Origin: Muricauda sp. MAR_2010_75
GTDB lineage: Bacteria > Bacteroidota > Bacteroidia > Flavobacteriales > Flavobacteriaceae
Direction of reading: 5' to 3'
Length of the DNA: 64,000 nucleotides
Assembly (NCBI RefSeq): GCF_000745185.1
Contig: NZ_JQNJ01000001.1
Span: 4,136,501 to 4,200,500, forward strand
Part shown: positions 61,521 to 64,000 of the stretch, in pieces
Position numbering within the stretch: the first letter of the stretch is position 1
How the letters are laid out: each line of letters begins with the position of its first letter
Translations under genes and position numbers: made by a program
The notes under the pieces: model-generated
Seen by the model: only the letters and a program-made list of their open reading frames with translations
Database searches by the model: none
What the model was told of the DNA's origin: nothing

Positions 61521-61965
61521 AAAGGCAGAAAAAGAAGATGTTCCTGTCATAGTGCAACTGTTGACCAATGACAAATTGGGGAAGCTTCGGGAAGATTATA
61601 AAGACCCTCTTCCCGATACATACTACCATGCCTTCGATAATATCTTCAATGACCCCAACCAGGAATTGGTCATCATCGAAAATGAGAATGGTGAAGTCAT
61701 TGGAACCCTTCAATTGAGCTTTATTCAATATCTTACCTATAAGGGTGGAATCCGGGCTCAGATTGAAGCCGTTAGAGTGCATGAAGCCTATCGCGGCAAA
61801 GGAATTGGCAAAAAATTATTTCAGTGGGCCATTGAGCGGTCAAAACAAAAAGGAGCCCATGTGGTACAATTGACCACGGACAAAAAACGAACTGGTGCAT
61901 TGGCATTCTACAAATCTTTGGGATTCACGGATTCCCACGAGGGCATGAAATTGCATATGGTGTAA
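61510..61965 (+). CDS. GNAT family N-acetyltransferase
   Basis: A 151-residue single-domain acetyltransferase. The acetyl-CoA motif is VRVHEAYRGKGIGKKLFQWA (about residues 91-110, with RGKGIG for the pyrophosphate), and motif B is TGALAFYKSLGF. The ATG lies within the last codons of purL (11-base overlap), so its translation is coupled to purL. The pairing probably reflects operon economy rather than a role in purine synthesis. Acceptor unknown. Confidence 0.92.
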   Translation: MKIRKAEKEDVPVIVQLLTNDKLGKLREDYKDPLPDTYYHAFDNIFNDPNQELVIIENENGEVIGTLQLSFIQYLTYKGGIRAQIEAVRVHEAYRGKGIGKKLFQWAIERSKQKGAHVVQLTTDKKRTGALAFYKSLGFTDSHEGMKLHMV

Positions 61966-62056
61966 AATTGGCAGGAATTTATGCTTGTTTTTGAATAACT
62001 CGTTTTAAAATACCGTTTCCTTTCCCTATTTTGCAATTACTTTACAGAAACTTACT

Positions 62057-63826
62057 ATGCAAAAAGTTACCCGATTATTCGATTTTCCATACTACCAATT
62101 GGAAAAACACCCCCTCGAAAAGGCATTGGTCACAAAATACAACGGCCAATGGGTAGCAACCTCAACACAGGAATATATTGATAAGGCAAATGCATTTAGC
62201 AGAGGCTTACTTCAACTGGGGGTTAAGCCCAATGACAAGATAGCCCTTATTTCTACCACCAATAGGACCGAGTGGTGCATTGCCGATATAGGCATACTTC
62301 AGGTAGGTGCGCAAAATGTTCCTATTTATCCCACCATTTCTGAGGAAGATTATGAATACATCTTGAATCATTCCGAGGCCAAATATTGTTTTGTGTCCTG
62401 TGACGAAGTACTTCAAAAAGTCTTGGCCATAAGTGGAAACCTAAAGACGTTAAAAGACGTTTATTCTTTTGATCAATTGGACAATTGCAAGAGTTGGACA
62501 GAAGTTTTGGAGCTTGGAGCGGATACTTCGAAACAAGAAGAAGTTGAGAACCGAAAAGCTGGGGTATCTCCTGGCGATTTGGCCACGCTTATTTATACAT
62601 CTGGAACAACGGGAAAACCCAAAGGCGTAATGCTATCCCACAATAATATTGTTTCAAATGTGCTATCGGCGCAAAACCGATTACCGCTAGAGCCTGGAGA
62701 TAGGGTCTTGAGTTTTCTTCCCCTCTGCCATATTTTTGAACGGACATTTTCCTATGCATACATCTATCTATGCTATGAAATCCATTTTGCGGAAGGGCTG
62801 GACAAAATCAGTGAAAATGTCAAAGAAGTGAAACCCTCATGCATGACCGTTGTACCCAGACTGGTGGAAAAGGTTTATGATGCCATCATTGCTAAGGGCA
62901 CGGCACTTACCGGACTTAAAAAGAAGCTTTTCTTTTGGGCCGTGGAACTTGGATTCAAGTTTAAGCCCTACAAAGCAAATGGGTGGTGGTACGAGCTGAA
63001 ATTAAAGCTGGCCAGAAAATTGATTTTCAGTAAATGGAAGGAAGCACTCGGCGGTAACCTGGAAATGATGGCCTCTGGCAGTGCGGCATTACAGCCCAGG
63101 CTCGGGCATATTTTTGCCGCTGCGGACATGCCCATCATGGAGTGTTATGGCTTAACGGAAACATCCCCTGGGATATCAGTCAGCGAAATACGCAACCATG
63201 GTTGGAAAATAGGCAAGGTGGGTAGGATCATGGATGGCGTTGAGATAAAAATTGCCGAAGATGGGGAAATACTGTGCAAGGGACCCAATGTAATGATGGG
63301 CTACTATAAAGACCCTGAAAAAACAGCAGAAGTACTCAAAGATGGTTATTTCCATACCGGTGACATTGGAGAGATTGATGAAGATGGCTTTTTGCAGATT
63401 ACCGACCGTAAGAAGGAAATGTTCAAAACCTCAGGCGGTAAATATGTGGCTCCTCAATTGTTGGAAAACCGATTTAAAGAATCCCGCTTTATAGAACAGA
63501 TTATGGTTGTTGGCGAAGGCGAAAAAATGCCAGCTGCTCTAATTCAACCTAATTTTGAATTTGTCCGTGAATGGGCCAAAAGACATCAGGTAACCGTGGG
63601 TGATAATTCAGATTTGGTCAAGAATGAAAAGGTAATAGCCCGTTTTCAGGAGGAAGTGGACCTTGCCAATGAGGAATTTGCCAAATGGGAAAAAGTAAAA
63701 CAGTTTAGGCTCACCCCAGATGTTTGGAGTGTTGAAGAAGGGCACCTTACCCCTACCATGAAATTAAAACGGAAAATTGTAAAGGAGAAATATATAGACC
63801 TCTACAATGACATTTATGGGCATTGA
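62057..63826 (+). CDS. Long-chain acyl-CoA synthetase (AMP-forming)
   Basis: A 589-residue adenylate-forming ligase that activates fatty acids to acyl-CoA. The AMP motif YTSGTTGKPKGVMLSH is at about residues 180-195, MECYGLTETSPG near 358 and the hinge ITDRKKEMFKTSGGKYV near 450. The length matches the long-chain FACL group (eukaryote-like FadD15 form) rather than short-chain enzymes. It lies upstream of a probable MarR gene; together they suggest a fatty-acid degradation locus continuing to the right. Confidence 0.93.
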   Translation: MQKVTRLFDFPYYQLEKHPLEKALVTKYNGQWVATSTQEYIDKANAFSRGLLQLGVKPNDKIALISTTNRTEWCIADIGILQVGAQNVPIYPTISEEDYEYILNHSEAKYCFVSCDEVLQKVLAISGNLKTLKDVYSFDQLDNCKSWTEVLELGADTSKQEEVENRKAGVSPGDLATLIYTSGTTGKPKGVMLSHNNIVSNVLSAQNRLPLEPGDRVLSFLPLCHIFERTFSYAYIYLCYEIHFAEGLDKISENVKEVKPSCMTVVPRLVEKVYDAIIAKGTALTGLKKKLFFWAVELGFKFKPYKANGWWYELKLKLARKLIFSKWKEALGGNLEMMASGSAALQPRLGHIFAAADMPIMECYGLTETSPGISVSEIRNHGWKIGKVGRIMDGVEIKIAEDGEILCKGPNVMMGYYKDPEKTAEVLKDGYFHTGDIGEIDEDGFLQITDRKKEMFKTSGGKYVAPQLLENRFKESRFIEQIMVVGEGEKMPAALIQPNFEFVREWAKRHQVTVGDNSDLVKNEKVIARFQEEVDLANEEFAKWEKVKQFRLTPDVWSVEEGHLTPTMKLKRKIVKEKYIDLYNDIYGH

Positions 63827-63905
63827 TTCTCCAACCATCAATCTAAAATAACATACCCACTACCCAACTCGAGAGGATTTAATTTTCATTAGGATAATTT
63901 GATGT

Positions 63906-63929
63906 ATTTATTATGCATGCATAATAAAT
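63906..63929. promoter_or_regulatory. 24-base perfect palindrome, probable MarR operator
   Basis: ATTTATTATGCA-TGCATAATAAAT, perfect over all 24 bases, centred between 63917 and 63918. It lies just upstream of a TATATTTG -7 box and so covers the -33 region of the gene starting at 63961. The site size and symmetry suit a dimeric winged-helix repressor, most simply the product of that gene. Confidence 0.75.
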
Positions 63930-63934
63930 TTTCA

Positions 63935-63942
63935 TATATTTG
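63935..63942 (+). promoter_or_regulatory. -7 box of the MarR gene
   Basis: TATATTTG, a full match to TAnnTTTG, 18 bases before the start codon and five bases after the palindrome. Confidence 0.6.
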
Positions 63943-63960
63943 AGAACACCAAACTGTTCT

Positions 63961-64000
63961 ATGAAAGATTTGACCATTGATTATGCACTGAGAGCCACTT
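63961..64000 (+). CDS. Probable MarR family regulator, partial
   Basis: Only the first 13 codons are present, MKDLTIDYALRAT. This opening resembles MarR regulators that precede fatty-acid beta-oxidation genes in Flavobacteriaceae, as I recall them. The call rests mainly on context: an acyl-CoA synthetase gene upstream and a large palindromic operator in the promoter. The gene continues past the right edge. Confidence 0.5.
   Translation, partial: MKDLTIDYALRAT

Overview
The window reads as chromosome of a marine-type Flavobacteriaceae bacterium, most like the Muricauda/Allomuricauda/Flagellimonas group. The reasons are the protein families present (DUF4199, FISUMP-domain lipoprotein, long single-chain PurL, cysteine-free L31, 'GlmU family' protein, many AraC regulators), promoters of the Bacteroidetes form TTG-N17-23-TAnnTTTG, and the near absence of Shine-Dalgarno sequences. 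No phage, plasmid, CRISPR or defence system was recognised. Most of the window is ordinary core genome.

Layout. 0-7.6 kb: an ECF sigma factor with a coupled partner gene, an S41 peptidase lipoprotein, then a vitamin B12 uptake locus. In that locus a TonB receptor lies under a cobalamin riboswitch on the minus strand, and a BtuF-BtuC-BtuD type ABC importer runs on the plus strand. 7.6-16.4 kb: rmuC, a small membrane protein, a thioesterase, the oxidative pentose-phosphate genes (zwf-pgl divergent from gnd), a secreted S9 peptidase and a small lipoprotein. 16.5-24.9 kb: a tripartite RND efflux operon, a small secreted protein, a Crp/Fnr regulator, an AhpD-like protein and a lipoprotein. 24.9-32.4 kb: carB, rpmH, a TPR membrane protein, a lytic transglycosylase, an alpha/beta hydrolase, a YjdJ-type acetyltransferase and mtaB.

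32.4-41.7 kb is a mixed accessory stretch: AraC plus VOC protein, a likely transposase remnant, DinB, a FISUMP lipoprotein, a hydroxyacid dehydrogenase, an amidohydrolase, a second AraC and a secreted beta-sandwich protein. 41.8-47.4 kb holds rpmE (L31 type B), DUF4199, a GT2 glycosyltransferase, a phosphosugar mutase and an MsbA-like exporter. 47.8-51.1 kb has three BioF2/FemAB-like acyltransferase paralogues. 51.3-57.6 kb: a BNR-repeat lipoprotein, an RsmB/NSUN-type methyltransferase, an SDR plus AraC pair, a secreted M20 amidohydrolase and a possible 50-residue membrane protein. 57.8-64 kb: purL with a coupled GNAT gene, a long-chain acyl-CoA synthetase, and the first codons of a probable MarR regulator behind a 24-base perfect palindrome.

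The least expected signals are repeats. A REP-like palindrome family occurs three times between genes. Two copies sit in longer direct repeats that bracket the SDR-AraC pair, and one half-element appears in frame inside purL. A second dispersed repeat occurs at 28.8 and 32.5 kb, and a 7-base tandem repeat lies between zwf and pgl. None of these could be searched against other genomes here.
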